A stretch of DNA of 64,000 nt from Acorus gramineus. Lineage: Eukaryota > Streptophyta > Magnoliopsida > Acorales > Acoraceae. Where the stretch lies: assembly GCA_030737835.1 (NCBI GenBank), contig CM060853.1, positions 10,846,034-10,910,033 on the forward strand, in the 5' to 3' direction. The notes beneath the pieces are model-generated. The model ran no database searches and had not been told where the DNA came from. It was given only the letters and a program-made list of their open reading frames with translations. Made by a program: the position numbers and the translations under genes. Below, one piece after another: positions 1-13,019 of the stretch. Positions within the stretch are counted from its first letter, which is position 1, and the number at the start of each line of letters is the position of its first letter.

Positions 1-330
1 CCACAAAACTCGCCTACTAAGCATCCATTAAGGGAAAATTGTTATAACGGCTATGAGGCCAGTGACAACGACTATCATACCCATGAACCTTATAAAAGGG
101 AAAGAAAGCAAACAGCAAACAGAGGGAACAAATTTCATATGAGTTCACTTTGCTAACAAACTACCTTGATATTATTCCCCTTTAAATTATCTTATTGATA
201 TATCTCTTCGGAGCCCTTTTGACAGACATCACACTGATATCCCACTGATTCCCTTTTGAGTGCATCCACATTCGATCGGGTCCAGATTTGAGAAGGAGTC
301 TCTGATCGATAAAGATTGATCGAAGAAAAA
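1..330 (+). mobile_element. Possible LTR fragment, truncated by the window edge
   Basis: This is moderately GC-rich sequence with a TATA-like box (TATAAAAGGG, about 92-101) followed by a leader-like stretch. The layout resembles the promoter half of a plant LTR. No coding domain and no second LTR are visible, so family and limits are unknown. It could equally be a fragment of a host promoter. Confidence 0.25.
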
Positions 331-3300
331 AAATACCACTCCAATTATAACTTTTATTCGCCTTCAAAGACCTTAATACCAAAAAAATTTAAAAACTCTT
401 CTACAAATGCTAGGACACAATTCCGCCCTCAGGCCACTGCATTCAGTTCAAAAGTGCATTATTGGCTTCAAAGCAAGTGACATACTAATAATAAAATAAA
501 CCCCATATATATATATATATGTTGTGGGTGAGGTCATCAAATCCATGAAATGATTTGAAATATTCCCCCCTCTCACTCAATCCAGATGAAAACATACACG
601 ACAATGTAAGTTTAGGACAGCTATACAAAAATGTGACACGCATTAGATGGGGTGGGCATTGAATCCCTACCTTTCATTCAAGTGATGGGAACCCCCCCTC
701 ATCAATATATTCACATTTTTTTTAGTCTATCACAGTCACTCTCAATTTTTTGTTGGGTCCCCTTCTCCAACTAAAACCCTAGCTTTTAGTGCCTCCAAAA
801 AAACATGTACTACTCGTGGCTTCTTTTATATCCACATTGTTGTTTCAAAATCATTAGGTTTTATGTGTTGAAGTGTTGAAATAATTTGTTATTTGACCAT
901 ATATTATATATGAATTTTTAATAAAAATGTTCTTCATTTCTTAAGTGAAGTTCAAATATTTTATCAAAAAATATGACTCATCATTCATGTATAGTCTTCA
1001 CGTATTTTGATTTTTTAAAATATATATTTTATGTAACGAAATATATAAATTCATATACTGATTTATATACTTCAATAATTGTATATATTTACTTATACAA
1101 GAAGCAAAAGATTATTTGATTCAGCTAATAAGGTAATTATCACATTGGACATATATTTGACTGCATGTGGTGTTGTAAATGAAACCGTACAATAACATCT
1201 TTTAATGATTGTTTCAAACTAAGTTAGTCAAGGCTCGAAAACTCTGGTCAGTGGAGTAGATTGGATCATTATTATTTTTTTTTTATAGAGAACAAGGGTG
1301 ATATGTTAAAAACATGAGTTCAAGCCAAGGAGAGCTCAGTGGTAAGTTTGACAAATAAAATTGTCCATACCTTATTTTATTTGAAATTCTACATCTTATA
1401 GTCGAATGATACGAGTTTTTTGGGTTACATTTGGAAGGAAACTGGTTTCAGCCATTGCTAGATTTGACCAATTTAATCAATATCTAATAGTAGTCTGACA
1501 TGTAAACAATTACTAGCATGACATTTGTAAGGGGTTACATGCTGTGTATGTGCCCATTCACTTGGCAGTCCGTTATTCAGCACTGACTAAGTTTGATTAT
1601 TTTGAAGAGCTAAAATTTACTACTGCATTGCAAAATATGGAATTAAAAAAAAAAAAAAATGTTTGGCAAATTGATTTAAGAATTTTTTGAGATCCAAAAG
1701 GACCCCAAGTTTGTGACATTGTTTAATAAAACAGATCACGTGTTTAAATGAAAAAAAAATCCCGCAATTTTCCATACAAGGACATTTCTTTAATATATAA
1801 TTCAATACAAAATGAATATAAAAAGAAGTTTTTTTAAATATATATATATATTTTATAACATTAAAAAGGACACCCGACAGGGGGCCATTTGAAACTTGGA
1901 GCTTTCAATGGACCCAATTATTTATCATGAAAAATCCACCGTCTAAATCGTTGATCACACGGTCAATGACCCACTGCACTTCGGTGGACCCTGGCCCCAC
2001 ACAAAGCCCATCAAAGTGGCTCATCAGTGACCGTCGAGTGCGCCTTGGACGCTTGGAATCCTTTAGTGCCTCTGATGGTCAAACCTTCCTCTGATGGTCA
2101 AACCTGCCCGTAGTTGCTTATCCTTCAATAGTTGTCTATTAATTATAGTACTAACGTAGAATTATGTATTTTATTTTTTATAAAATTATATATCTTATTA
2201 GATGAGATATATTATTTTTAAATCAAAATGTCGATGAATAATCGATGGAGCTGCAAATAGATGTCTAACATCCCCCCAAATTGTTGAACAAGAGTTGTTG
2301 CGCAAAGTACTTATATTGCAACAGTGTATATTAATTATACAAACCATGCAATCTTAATTAATTAATTTTATGTTATACAATTAATTAAGAGTGCATAGTT
2401 TATTTTACATAAAATATATATACACCTTCAAAAAATATTAAAGTCAGTGGAACTATATGCAGGACAATGCGACGTGAGTGTTCTTAGCACGCCCCTTTTT
2501 CGAGTTGGGTGCCAATATATCTTCATAATTTTTGTAGTCCCCACTTTCTCCTAATTAGCAAATATATTAGATTAGGCTGACAGATGTTATTTTAGAAAAA
2601 ATATGAAAGTGCATGTGTTCAATACAGTGATTATATATTTTTTTAAAACATGTATTTCAATGAACAAATAATATATATCATAGTGATTAAAAAAAGAAAC
2701 TTCTATGAAAGAGGATATAACTAAAAACAAATGCATCTTTATTCATTACAACCCCCTCCCTGGTTGGAGTGAAGCATAAGTAAGGGGGGGGGGGGGGGGG
2801 GGGGGCATAAAATGGAATAAGACAAAAATTGTTTGTTTAAGAAGAACTAACCTTAATAATTATGTCTAGATAATTTAGGAATAAGCCAAATAACTATTCT
2901 AACGATAGGAGTGGAATTGTGTATTATAACTCATTTATGTTAATGGATAATAATATCATTTTGTGCATTCTGAAATTGCTTATCAGAGCTTATTTATGCA
3001 AATGGATAAAAATATCATTCTGGATCATTTTAAATAAATTAACTTAACTAAACTCTCATATATATAAAAAAAATATTTCATATATATTATATCACATACA
3101 TATCTCTCACACTTATTCCCAAATACAAACAATTAATGCAGTGGTATAATTGACATTTAAAAAAGTCACAAACTCTTCATCACTTATCATCACTTTATCT
3201 AAGGTGAATTAACAACAAAAAGATTACTTTTACGTTTTCCAATGAGAATAACAACAAAGACAAGCGAATAAAAATTTACTTATTCTGCATGGATTGTTAT

Positions 3301-3750
3301 TGATTCTGGTATAACTATTATGGGCGAATAACTCTATGTCACAACTCAAAAGGGGGTTACATTTAAAAGATTTTGGGCCCCCTGTTGAAGAGTGTTTGGA
3401 CAAATTCTTCATTTGAAAAGCTGAAAAATTTTCAATGGCAGATCCAAGATAAAATAAGCCATTTCCAATATTGATGTTTTTTTAGTTATTTTTGTTGGAA
3501 ATTCAATAATGAAGTTTTATTGTTTAATTGACTAAGAATAAAATGTGGATAAAATGCAAATAAAATATGAATTATGATTTATAAAAGGTAAAAAATGATT
3601 TGACATGTGACCATGTGGATCATTATTATATCAGTGGAATAATCCAATTCCAAGAGTAGGTTGATATCAATACCAGTTTATTCTCAACTATTCTGGTATT
3701 ACTATACTCATCTATTTTATTTATCTATTCATGTAAATAAATATCCTTGT
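331..3750. other. AT-rich intergenic DNA, no gene seen
   Basis: I see no supported coding region here. The stretch holds AT microsatellites, a G run at about 2782-2804, and a GC-richer island at 1860-2120 with an 18-bp direct repeat (CCTCTGATGGTCAAACCT, about 2070 and 2089). Around 2.85-3.75 kb there are decayed pieces resembling the MITE families seen elsewhere in the window (GAATAAG-type internal motifs). Short open frames here have no recognisable protein character. Confidence 0.5.
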
Positions 3751-3751
3751 G

Positions 3752-4615
3752 GAGGGAAAATCTTATTCTCTTCCTAAAAGCACCATGTGTCTTCATTAGT
3801 CGGGTAAATGGGTAGCTTAGCCTGGCCCAAAAGATTACTACTTAATACTGACTCCATACTTAAGTAGCTTGGGCGATTGACCCGTCACCCGAGAAGGACG
3901 GTTCGGATTGCAAATCCCCATCAAAGGCATATCACTGAAGATTGGCCGAAGGCAATAAGACCAACAACCCAAGGAGGATCGAGGTTAGTCATCCGGTCTA
4001 ACCCCCTCCGAAACATGACTGTTGAAGCACCCCCAAGTCCAACCAGATGAACCTAAGTTCAGACCTAAACATGGTCACAAGAGGAGGGTGACCATTAACA
4101 TTGTAAGGCATGGTCAGAGCTACTCTTCCCTGTTAAATTGGCATAAACGTCCCCTGAACCCGACAAGTAATCTGTGATTGCTCGTCGCAGTCACAATTAG
4201 AGCAAATTAGCAACTCCACATGGCCATGACATTATAACAAACCCCCAGTTCTGTACCTCGCGGAATCTTCCAGGTCATAAGATATTCACCGAAATAGAGA
4301 GACATTTGGGCGGGAAAGACAAGGCTACTCACTTAGCTAAAAGGGGAAGAGAAAGAGGGGGAGAAGAGACTTTCACAAGTAAGGACTAAAAACATTGACC
4401 CAGTCTTCTGGTTCTGATTATTTTCATATGTATCTTCATCTTCTTCATTTCATGGACTTGAGTATCAAAGTCCCATTGGGCGGTACCACACTAGTATTCT
4501 AGACTCTTTGGGAGTAGGATTTTCAATAGGAGGACCCAGATCTTCACTCAGAGCGGAGCTCTGATCCATTAACTCTTATTGAGGATAAACACCACTTTAA
4601 ACCTCTATTCCAACA
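3752..4615 (+). mobile_element. Solo-LTR-like fossil, family A copy 1
   Basis: It shares a long colinear, diverged block with 21362-22210. Both begin with a TGGAGGGAAAATC motif. Both share landmarks such as ACAAGAGGAGG, 'TACCTCG.GGAATCTTCCA' and TTAGCTAAAAG. Both end in a GACTTGAG...TCTGATCCAT.. TTATTGAGG tract typical of the 3' part of plant LTRs. No internal retroelement genes lie beside it, which suggests a solo LTR or fragment. The divergence suggests an old insertion. Exact termini and TSD could not be fixed. Confidence 0.45.
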
Positions 4616-4925
4616 TTTTTTTCAGTGCTATTTCTTTATCCAAACAACATTTTCATAAGCTAAGATAAAATTGTGATTTTTTTTTTCTTCCAAAAATCTC
4701 TCCCGAGATCTGGGTAACAAACAAACCTAACCTACTCCGCCGAAGCACCCGACCACAACCCGTCCGGGTCAATTTTCAAACGAACAGGACCTCGGTCGCT
4801 TTCGAGCGGCTGCGAGGGTACTACCGTCATTTCACAGATTCGTCGGCCATTGTTAACACGAGGAGCGTCGGTGGGTGGGTTAAAATTTAACCATGGTTAT
4901 CTCCGTTTTTTTTTTATACGTTATT

Positions 4926-4933
4926 TATTTATA
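4926..4933 (+). promoter_or_regulatory. TATA-like box upstream of the NDL gene
   Basis: TATTTATA lies about 100 bases before the NDL start codon and is followed by a GA-rich leader (GAGAGAGAGAGAG, about 4973-4986), a common plant core-promoter and 5'UTR layout. The transcription start would fall near 4960. This is inferred from position and composition only. Confidence 0.35.
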
Positions 4934-5028
4934 CCAATCGAACTCCTGAAAATAATTTTCGAAGTTTGATCGAGAGAGAGAGAGAGGAGGGTTTGGGTTT
5001 TCCGTTGGAGGCTTGAGAACCATTGGTC

Positions 5029-8000
5029 ATGGGCGAATCTAGCGGTTCAGTCTCCGTGGACATTGAGACCATCTCTCTCGGTGGGAAGGTTGATCTTTTT
5101 TTTTTTTGAATTTTTTGGGGAAATTTTGGTTGTGTTTTGTTTGGGTTGTGGAAAGGTTGGGTTTTTGGGGGATGGGTTGGGGTTTTTTTTGGTGGGTCTT
5201 GTTTCTTTTACTCGCATTTGGTGTTTTTTTTGTTGGGTTTCATTGGAAATTTTGGTTTTTGAATCGGTTTCGAAGGTGGGTTGGTTGTTTTTTTAATGGG
5301 TTGTTTGTTGGATTTCGTTTTTTAACGAAGCTTTTGGTTTTTTAGGTTTGAAGTGTGTGTTGGAATTGTATTGCTTGTTTAATTTTAAAAAAATAATTTT
5401 TTTTTGGTTTGATATAATCTGTTCATTAATATTGTTGGAAGATTATTGTGTTTTGTTGCGGATTTTGAGTAACTCAATTTTGATTGTTGGGAAATTTTCA
5501 ATGTAGTATTTGATTAACAGTATATCTCAGTCTATCTATCATGAAAAACCATTTTTGTTATAATTATTGCAAGGGTTAATAATCTTCTGCTGTTTGTTTG
5601 TTTTTGTTTAGATTCCATGCTTTCTTTATACATCATATATACATGTATATTTGCCTTTTGCAATCCCTTGATTCTTGCCTTTTGATAGAATGAAGCATTT
5701 TATGTAATCTGAATCACTTCAGAGGTTGGGTTAGGTATTTAATGTTTTTATGCTGTAAAATTCGATTCCTCGGGCTTTTTCACTTGTTTCTTTTATGACA
5801 CTGCATTATCAAGGCTCCAGCATATGCTTTTCCAATGGTCCTTGTCGCAATTTTTATTACATATAGCTTCCATTCACATGATCAACCTTAATATTTCCTT
5901 TGTTGTTGAGTGGTGAATTATTCTCTTCAAGCGTCCTTTGCTTCATTTATATTTTGGTTGTGTTTTTCTTTGCGCTTCTGCAAGAATGGTGTCTTTGGAT
6001 GTAGTAGTCTCATGTTGTCGATGAAGATTTCTGTCATTGTGTTAGTCAAATGACTCACGCTTTCTTAGCTTTTCTTAGCATAGAATGGATCAGATGTTAG
6101 TCAGTTGGATGATGTTTGCAGCCACTCAGTGTCAGTTGGATGAAATTTATCTGCAAAACATGTTTTAATTTTGGGGGTGGGGTGGGGGGGATCTCTCTGT
6201 TTTTTTTTTGTTTTTTTTTGAATTGGACTCTTAGCAAAAAAACTATTTCCATGCTGAAAGTGTGTTGCATAAAATTTTTGGTTTCTTTAATTTTGTATTT
6301 CATAGATTTGTTTGGACCTCCAGGAACATATTATACAGACTGGCCATGGTTCTGTATCAGTTGCTGTGTTTGGGGATTTGGATAAACCTGCGCTGGTCAC
6401 ATACCCTGATGTAGCTTTAAATCGTAAGTGTGATTCCTTTATATTGACTTTACCCATTATGGGTCCCATATATACTAAAGTGTCAAAATTCTTTTTTTAT
6501 TTTTCTTTTTTCCCATTGATTGATTAATATTCAGATTATTATGCACCTAAATAAATTAATTTTTCCATCTGTTTTGAGCAGATATGTCATGCTTCCAAGG
6601 ATTATTCTTTTGCCCTGAGGCGGCTTCTCTGCTGCTTCACAATTTCTGCATCTATCACATCAACCCTCCAGGGCATGAGGTCGGTAATTTGTTCTACTCA
6701 CTTCAATCTTTGAGTTGGTCACATTAATAATTGCTTCCTTTTACAACATGATGTTCACATAGTTTCCTTTGGCACTTTCCTCAAGAGCTCTTGCAGTTAG
6801 GGGCTGCTCCGATTTCTTCTGATGTCTCTGCTCCTTCTGTCGATGATTTAGCAGATCAAATTGCCGAAGTTCTTGACTTTTTTGGGTAATATTTCCTTTA
6901 GATTCTTTATAAATTCTATACGTTAATGGCTTAATGCCTTTTTGTAGGGATTTGAAGCATTTGTTTGATAGTGGTGACATTTAGCTCCAAGATGAAAATG
7001 TATTTATTGATATTGTTATACTTAATATTGTTCTTATTTTAAAAGCTATTATTTGTTTTAATAAGAATAGCAATAACAATAAGAATAACAATAAATCTAA
7101 TAACAATAGCAATAACAGTAACAATAATATATGATAAGAATAAGAATATCAGTAAGAATAACTTTAATTACAATAACAATTATAAGAATAACAAAGAACA
7201 ACTTATTGTATTTTTATTTTTATTATGATATAATTTTTTCATGTTGGTTCATCCATATATTTATTTTGTTATTTCTTTTTTGGCCAGGCTTAGTGCAGTG
7301 ATGTGCTTGGGGGTGGCAGCTGGTGCTTACATCCTTACACTTTTTGCCGTGAGTATTTCTCAAATGACGTCTTGAAATTGAATGTAATTGCATCTTTTGA
7401 TTGAATGGTTCGTCTTTCCATTTACTTGCCACAGATGAGATATAGGGAACGCGTCATTGGTTTGATGCTTGTTTCCCCTCTTTGTAAAGCTCCTTCTTGG
7501 ACTGAATGGTTGTACAATAAGGTACTAGTTCAATCCCTTAAATTAAAATTATGTGGCGTTCAAGCTTTGAGATTGATATCTTAATAACATCAATGAATCA
7601 ACTGCAGGTGATGTCAAATTTGCTTTATTTTTATGGGATGTGTGGTGTAGTGAAGGAGGGTTTGCTGCAGCGTTACTTCAGTAAGGTATTCTGATTTTTG
7701 CTATTTCTTGTAATTTTGGTATTGTAATTTCGGTGATTTTGATCATCTGATTGACTTGGAAGACTTGTGGCTATCAATTGGCAGGAAGTCCGTGGAAGTG
7801 TACATTTCCACGAATCGGATATCGTGCAAGCCTGCAGACGTGTGAGTGGTTTTGATCATTCTTACATGCAAGCACGTGAGTGTGCAAACCTGAATTTATA
7901 ATTGGTTTTGACTTGCAAACTTTTTGTGTGGGCAGTTGCTTGATGAGAGACAGAGTACAAATGTGCTTCGGTTTCTTCATTCAATTAATGGGTATGCCTG

Positions 8001-8869
8001 ATGAGATTAGAATTGCTTGATTTTATATGATTTATATCATGTACAGACTGTATGAATTAAATGCTTCCAACTTCTGCAGGAGACGTGACCTTTCAGAAGG
8101 ATTGAAGAAACTTCAATGCCGAACTCTAATATTCGTTGGTGAGAACTCACCATTCCATGCCGAAGCCCTCCACATGACATCAAAACTCGATAGAAGATAC
8201 AGTGCTCTAGTCGAGGTATTTTGATTGTTCACATTTAGTCTCCCAAATTAAAAAGATACATATGGTTATGATGATAGTTGCAAAGCACTTCGATAGATTC
8301 CTCGCATTCTTTTCAATGGAACATACTACCGTTCGTCTAACTATGCGTTTATTATCTTCAGAAACTGGATATCCATATGGTTTGGATAATTTATCACATT
8401 CATTGTAATTTAAAAAAACTAACCTTATTTATCATTGTTGCTTTCACACCCAGCATAAAAGTTTTTGCATGTATTTTTCGTACTATGACCAAATATATGT
8501 AAAAAATAATTTAATCATACTTTTACCGTGCTTCTCCCAAATGATTTATGAATTTACACGTTTCTTAAGGACCAAAATCCTTGCTGAATATCTGTTGTAT
8601 ATGAACCTTGTGATTATGTTTTGATAGAACCAATTATGCCAATATAGGTTCAGGCATGTGGTTCGGTTGTGACAGAAGAGCAGCCCCATGCAATGCTGAT
8701 ACCAATGGAATATTTTCTCATGAACTATGGCCTCTACAGGCCTTGCCAGTTCACTGGCAGCCCTCGGAGCCCCCTAAGCCCTTCATGCATCTCACCTGAG
8801 CTCCTCTCACCTGAAAGCATGGGACTCAAACTAAAGCCTATAAAAACTCGTGTCTCTCTCGAAGTTTAA
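5029..8869 (+). CDS. NDL: NDRG/NDL family protein (N-myc downregulated-like, SF21 type), 11 exons
   Basis: The spliced reading frame codes for about 347 residues. Exons read by eye: 5029-5088, 6324-6423, 6582-6679, 6797-6885, 7288-7348, 7435-7521, 7608-7685, 7785-7841, 7936-7991, 8080-8215, 8648-8869. All junctions are GT-AG and keep phase. Recognisable family blocks are [15 protein letters not shown] at the N-terminus, [40 protein letters not shown], and a C-terminus with repeated SP(R/S)S motifs ending in [11 protein letters not shown]. The fold is alpha/beta hydrolase, but the nucleophile-elbow position reads G124-V-A126-A-G128, with Ala in place of Ser, so a scaffold rather than an enzyme is expected. 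In Arabidopsis, NDL proteins bind the G-protein beta subunit and affect auxin transport; in sunflower SF21 is pollen-expressed. Assignment to one paralogue is not possible here. The start was chosen for the family N-terminus and the leader upstream. Intron 1 is long (1235 bp). Confidence 0.93.
7050..7200 (+). repeat. AATAAC/AATAAG microsatellite-like tract in an NDL intron
   Basis: This is an imperfect run of AATAAC, AATAAG and AATAGC units between exons 4 and 5 of the NDL gene. It is low-complexity and probably neutral. Confidence 0.7.
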
Positions 8870-9495
8870 ATAAAAACATATTCTTGGGCGAGTGTAGATA
8901 TAAATGAAGCGATCAAGATGGTTAGAGATTCAGATTTATTCATTTGTAGTCATAAATGAGAGCTCTGTGTACATCCTTCCATTTATTGTTTATGACGATG
9001 AAAAATAATAATAAGAGGCCGCGGTGTTTGTGGTGGGTGTTCACGGTGGTGGTGGTGGTGGTCCTCAGATCATTAAATTCATAACTTTATTATTGTTTTG
9101 CAAGTCTGTTATACTATATTTATCTGTGAAGTGAATGCATCCAGATTATGTTGTTTAAAAGGTTCTGTGTAAAAGGTGTTGTTTATATGTTTCTACACAG
9201 GTTTTTTTTTTTTTAAAGGTTCTGTCATATGTGTAGAGATATGGGGATTGAATGATCGGTTGATCCCACCATGTGTTGGAGTTGTGATTGGGTGACGGAT
9301 GACATTTTAACTTTGTTGGTGCTTCAGTTATTTTTTATACTTATTTTTTCAGAGTTGTCAATGAAGTAGAGTATGGCTTCCAGTGTGGGAGATTCCCTTG
9401 ATTGAAGCATGGTACATACAAATTCATATGATATTTATTTAAATGTATATGAATATCTAGTGGAGTTTTATATTGCAGCAGTCCCCGCCTTTGTT
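8870..9495 (+). other. NDL 3' region and intergenic DNA
   Basis: The first roughly 150 bases after the NDL stop probably hold the 3'UTR (AAATAAAAAC right after the stop, AATAATAATAAG near 9006). A GGT repeat tract lies at about 9045-9062. Nothing else is recognisable up to the Mutator-like element. Confidence 0.4.
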
Positions 9496-9504
9496 TTCTT
9501 TTCA

Positions 9505-10369
9505 GGGCACGGCTATCTCCACCGAGGGTTTTTCTTACCCCACCAATCGAAAAAAAAAAATCGGTGTTTTATCTTTTCCCACCGATCCGGCCAGGTCGAC
9601 CAGATTTGGTCGCCACTTCAGGTTTTGGACGACCGGACTTGGTCGCCATTTCAGATTTTGGGCGACCGGACTTGGTCGTCATTTCAGGTTTTGGACGACC
9701 GAACTTGGTCGAACAGGATTTGTAATAAAGTTTATAATTTTTTTCTTGGAAACATAATCCCATGACGTATATCTTCCTTGAATCCTTCATACCACTCCAA
9801 GTCTGAGTTGTAATGTAAGGAGAATCAATTATTATTCTTAAATGTAGAATATAAGAACAATTTTTTTTACATAAGTGACGGACTAATTTTCAAAAGCCAA
9901 ATATATAATGTGTTTGGATCAACTAATAGGTTTTTTTTGTTTTCAAACCAAGAATTCACACGAAGCTTAAAAATGATATATATTTGTCTAATAAGATATT
10001 TTTCTATAAAAATTTGAATTAATTGAAAGTATACCTACTTACATTTTTTCGGCCCCTTAGCTGTTGTTTGGATCAAAGAATAAATGTAGAATATAATGGA
10101 TAAACCCAAAAATTTATTTGTTTACAAAAAATAGGTAGATATAGTTTTGAACCATGTTCGACCAATTACAGTCGCCCAAAGCCTGAAATTGCGACCAATT
10201 ACTGTCGCCCAAAACCTGAAATGGCGACCAAGTCCGGTCGTCCAAAATCTGAAATGGCGACCAATTTCGGTCGATCTGGATTGGTGGGAACAGCCAAACA
10301 CCGTTTTTTTTTTTTTTTTTTTTTTGATTGGTGGGGTAAGAAAAACTCTTGGTGGGGATAGACACGCCC
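9505..10369. mobile_element. Non-autonomous Mutator-like element with tandem repeats inside its TIRs
   Basis: The element is 865 bp and flanked by an exact 9-base duplication TTCTTTTCA (9496-9504 and 10370-10378), the hallmark of Mutator superfamily insertion. Its long TIRs (about 9505-9725 and 10147-10369) begin GGGCACGGCTATCTCCACC on the left and GGGCGTGTCTATCCCCACC on the right, read inward. Each arm contains about three 33-bp tandem units of the type GGTCGCCATTTCAGGTTTTG... Each unit is bounded by GGTCG and CGACC, so it is itself a small inverted repeat. The AT-rich core (9730-10145) has no coding capacity. The perfect TSD suggests a fairly recent insertion. Poly-A/T runs interrupt both arms near their outer thirds. 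Confidence 0.88.
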
Positions 10370-10378
10370 TTCTTTTCA

Positions 10379-12570
10379 TCTATGAGTGGGTACACTCTGG
10401 CTCTGGCTGGTCCCACCCTATACAACACCCTATGCAAAAGGGGGTTGTTAAATATATATCTGTAGTGACAGCGAATGGTTTCCCTATATTTCTTTTCTTC
10501 TTTTTGGGCAAATTGGAAGCTTTGACTATGGGGGTGGTTTGCGGAATAACTGGAGAATAAGGAGAATAAGGAACAATAGATTTTTATTATTATTTTTTTA
10601 TAGAAAAGTACGCATTATCATTAAATAGAGTGTATAATAACAATGACCGGAAGAGAGATGAGAAGAATAGAAGAATACAAAAACATAGTAAATAAAAAGG
10701 CTGGGAAGTGCGGAGCTCAAATCCGGTGGACGAAAGGCCACCCGATTGAGAGCAACCTAAGTCTATTCCTCTAAATAGGCCACCCGATTGAGAGCAACGA
10801 AAGTGCGCCAGAGGCCCTAGAGAGCTGCGTGCCCCAATCCATGATAAACTGAGAAAAGTTATTTATTTTGTAAGAATAAATTCTGATAGTTATGTCTATA
10901 TAAATTGTTACAAGACATTATTAACTATTTTAAGGGGGTTTGGAATTGTTTATAAGTTATTTATTCAATATTAGTGGATAAAAATATTCTGTTATGTAAT
11001 TAAAAAAAAATCTCTATACATCACAAAAACATGTTACATCTATCATATCAAATGTGAAAATGTTACACTTAGTCCCATTTCTAGTTCTCCCATGTTTTCA
11101 TTTTTTTTTAAAATCATGCCTCACCTAATGAGGTATGTACGTACTAATGAATTGAATGATATTATTATAGAAAATGTGAATAATTTTCAACTAGATATAT
11201 ATCTTGTTATAGTAAGTGGAGGAGGTTAATAAGATATATAAGACTGTATTTGAATTGTTAAAAAGACCAAGTGTAACTCAAAGTGAAGTGGTCTTCAGGA
11301 TGGAACCCCAAACATTTATAATACAAGCTATCCTTGAACTGTTTCACCAATTTGGGATTTTGACCTCCCACCTTTTGTCCAAAAAAAAAAAAAAAAAGGA
11401 AGAAAGAAAAAATAAAAAAATAAAAGAAGGAAAAGAGGATGTTGACAATGGGGTTGGAAGATTTTGGTGGAGAATGTTTTATGTTTGCTTTTTTTGGTCA
11501 TACGATAGAATATAGATGTTTCTGGAGTCTTAAAAACTTTGTGATATAGATTCCATAACCACTGATTATTATAATTTTATTAAAGAACATTGGTTGTTAG
11601 GACCACCTTATAATGTCTAGTGGGGATGTGGTGTAGTTTGTCTTTGGAATTCTAGGTGCTTCTCAATATACTAATTTCTGTAGTGTGTGATGGAGATTTC
11701 TTGTAGTTTGTGGTGATGGGTTGCTCTAATTTATGTCAGTTGTTTTTTCCCTTCATTTATTATTATTATTATACATTGACGACAAAACAGATAAGCATGG
11801 ATAATAATTTATTTCAGTTTTTTTTTTATGATCAATGTTGAAGTAGCCTTGACAGTTGATTCATACTTGAAGTATGTAATTGATATTAGATTGTATTTAA
11901 ATGTTAAATCAGATGAAAAGTGTGTTGGGAATACGCAATTAATATTTAAACCCAATCTCTTGATTTATATGATTTGTTTGCTATAATTTTGTTAGGAGAT
12001 TAATTTGATAGACTCTTGAGATTTATCTATGAAAATATCCCTTAAGGAGAGACTTTGGTGCGTGATAATAATGGAGAGAGATAATGTTACATGTCAATAT
12101 TTTATTAGTGACTGATAATATCGGATGAGTTTCATCACTGACTGGATCCCATCACCTAATATACATGCGGAGCATATCAAAAGTTTATTGCAATAAATGT
12201 GCTAGGTAGGAGTGGAAATGGACATGGAAAATTCACCTTGAGAGAATATACATTTGTTGATATTAAAATTCCCAGAGGAATATATGAAGTCAGCATACAT
12301 ATATATCATGCACAAGGACTTCAAATTGACTTGCTATGTGATCTTTAATGTTCTTCCATTGGTGTAATGTCAGCACAAATGAGACGAGAGAACATTCTTT
12401 AAGTTTTTTAATATTGTTGGCATGTGGAAAATTGGAATAAAGGCAAGTGCTTGTAATACTTCATTGACAGTGTGAAATGAATACATTCCTGTCTTGCCTT
12501 ATAAGAATAGTAAGATCATTTTATTTGATACTGGAAATGAAAGACTTCTACATAAACAAATATTTAAGAG
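10379..12570. other. Intergenic DNA, no gene seen
   Basis: It contains a 43-bp-spaced direct repeat of GGCCACCCGATTGAGAGCAA (about 10737 and 10780), A-rich tracts near 11381 and scattered MITE-like pieces (10900-11160). Open frames are short and low-complexity. No RNA gene or protein domain was recognised. Confidence 0.45.
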
Positions 12571-12585
12571 AACTTAGCAAAAGTA

Positions 12586-12795
12586 TTTTTTTTTTTTGAT
12601 ATCAAAGGGACTCTCCGTGGCTGATTTTATAGTCGAGCTGGGAAGGTTACCTCCGCCTGTTTTTCCCGATCTCATGGAAAATTCTTTCGAATAATCGTCA
12701 ACAAACAGGTGGATAAGACAACGCCAAAACTCGAATCCAGGATCTATCAGTAACACCGCTAAATCCTGAACCGTTGTGCTATGACCACTGGGGAC
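12586..12795 (-). mobile_element. tRNA-derived SINE
   Basis: Read on the minus strand, the element has an A-box-like TAGCACAACGG (12771-12781) and a B-box-like GGATTCGAGTT (12728-12738) at tRNA-like spacing. A body follows and ends in an A-rich tail (T run at about 12585-12597 on the plus strand). It is flanked by similar 15-base direct repeats, AACTTAGCAAAAGTA (12571-12585) and AACCTAACAAAAGTA (12796-12810), which are probable target-site duplications with two differences. The length of about 210 bp fits plant SINEs. It has no protein. Confidence 0.78.
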
Positions 12796-13019
12796 AACCT
12801 AACAAAAGTAATGAGAGGAGATGTGACACATGGACAAGGGTGTCATAGATTTGTAAGATATATATCATTACAATAATAATTCAAGTATAATAGTGCATGG
12901 AGTCCTTGAATAAGGTAAGGCTTAGAAGGTACATTGCATTCTACTGAACATAATTGATACTTGATAAGTACCATAAAAATACAGATCAAATGATTTACTA
13001 GATGTATTTTGATTCTTAG

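Noticed and set aside
2782-2804. Long G runs here and at 43533-43551 as G-quadruplex regulators
   Set aside because: Single uninterrupted homopolymers far from genes; their length may also reflect sequencing slippage.
5063-5345. Two overlapping frames rich in Phe, Gly and Trp after exon 1 of NDL
   Set aside because: They lie in a T/G-rich intron start and are low-complexity; the NDL splice donor at 5089 explains the region.
9050-9062. GGT tract near the NDL 3' end as a functional motif
   Set aside because: A short simple repeat with no supporting context.
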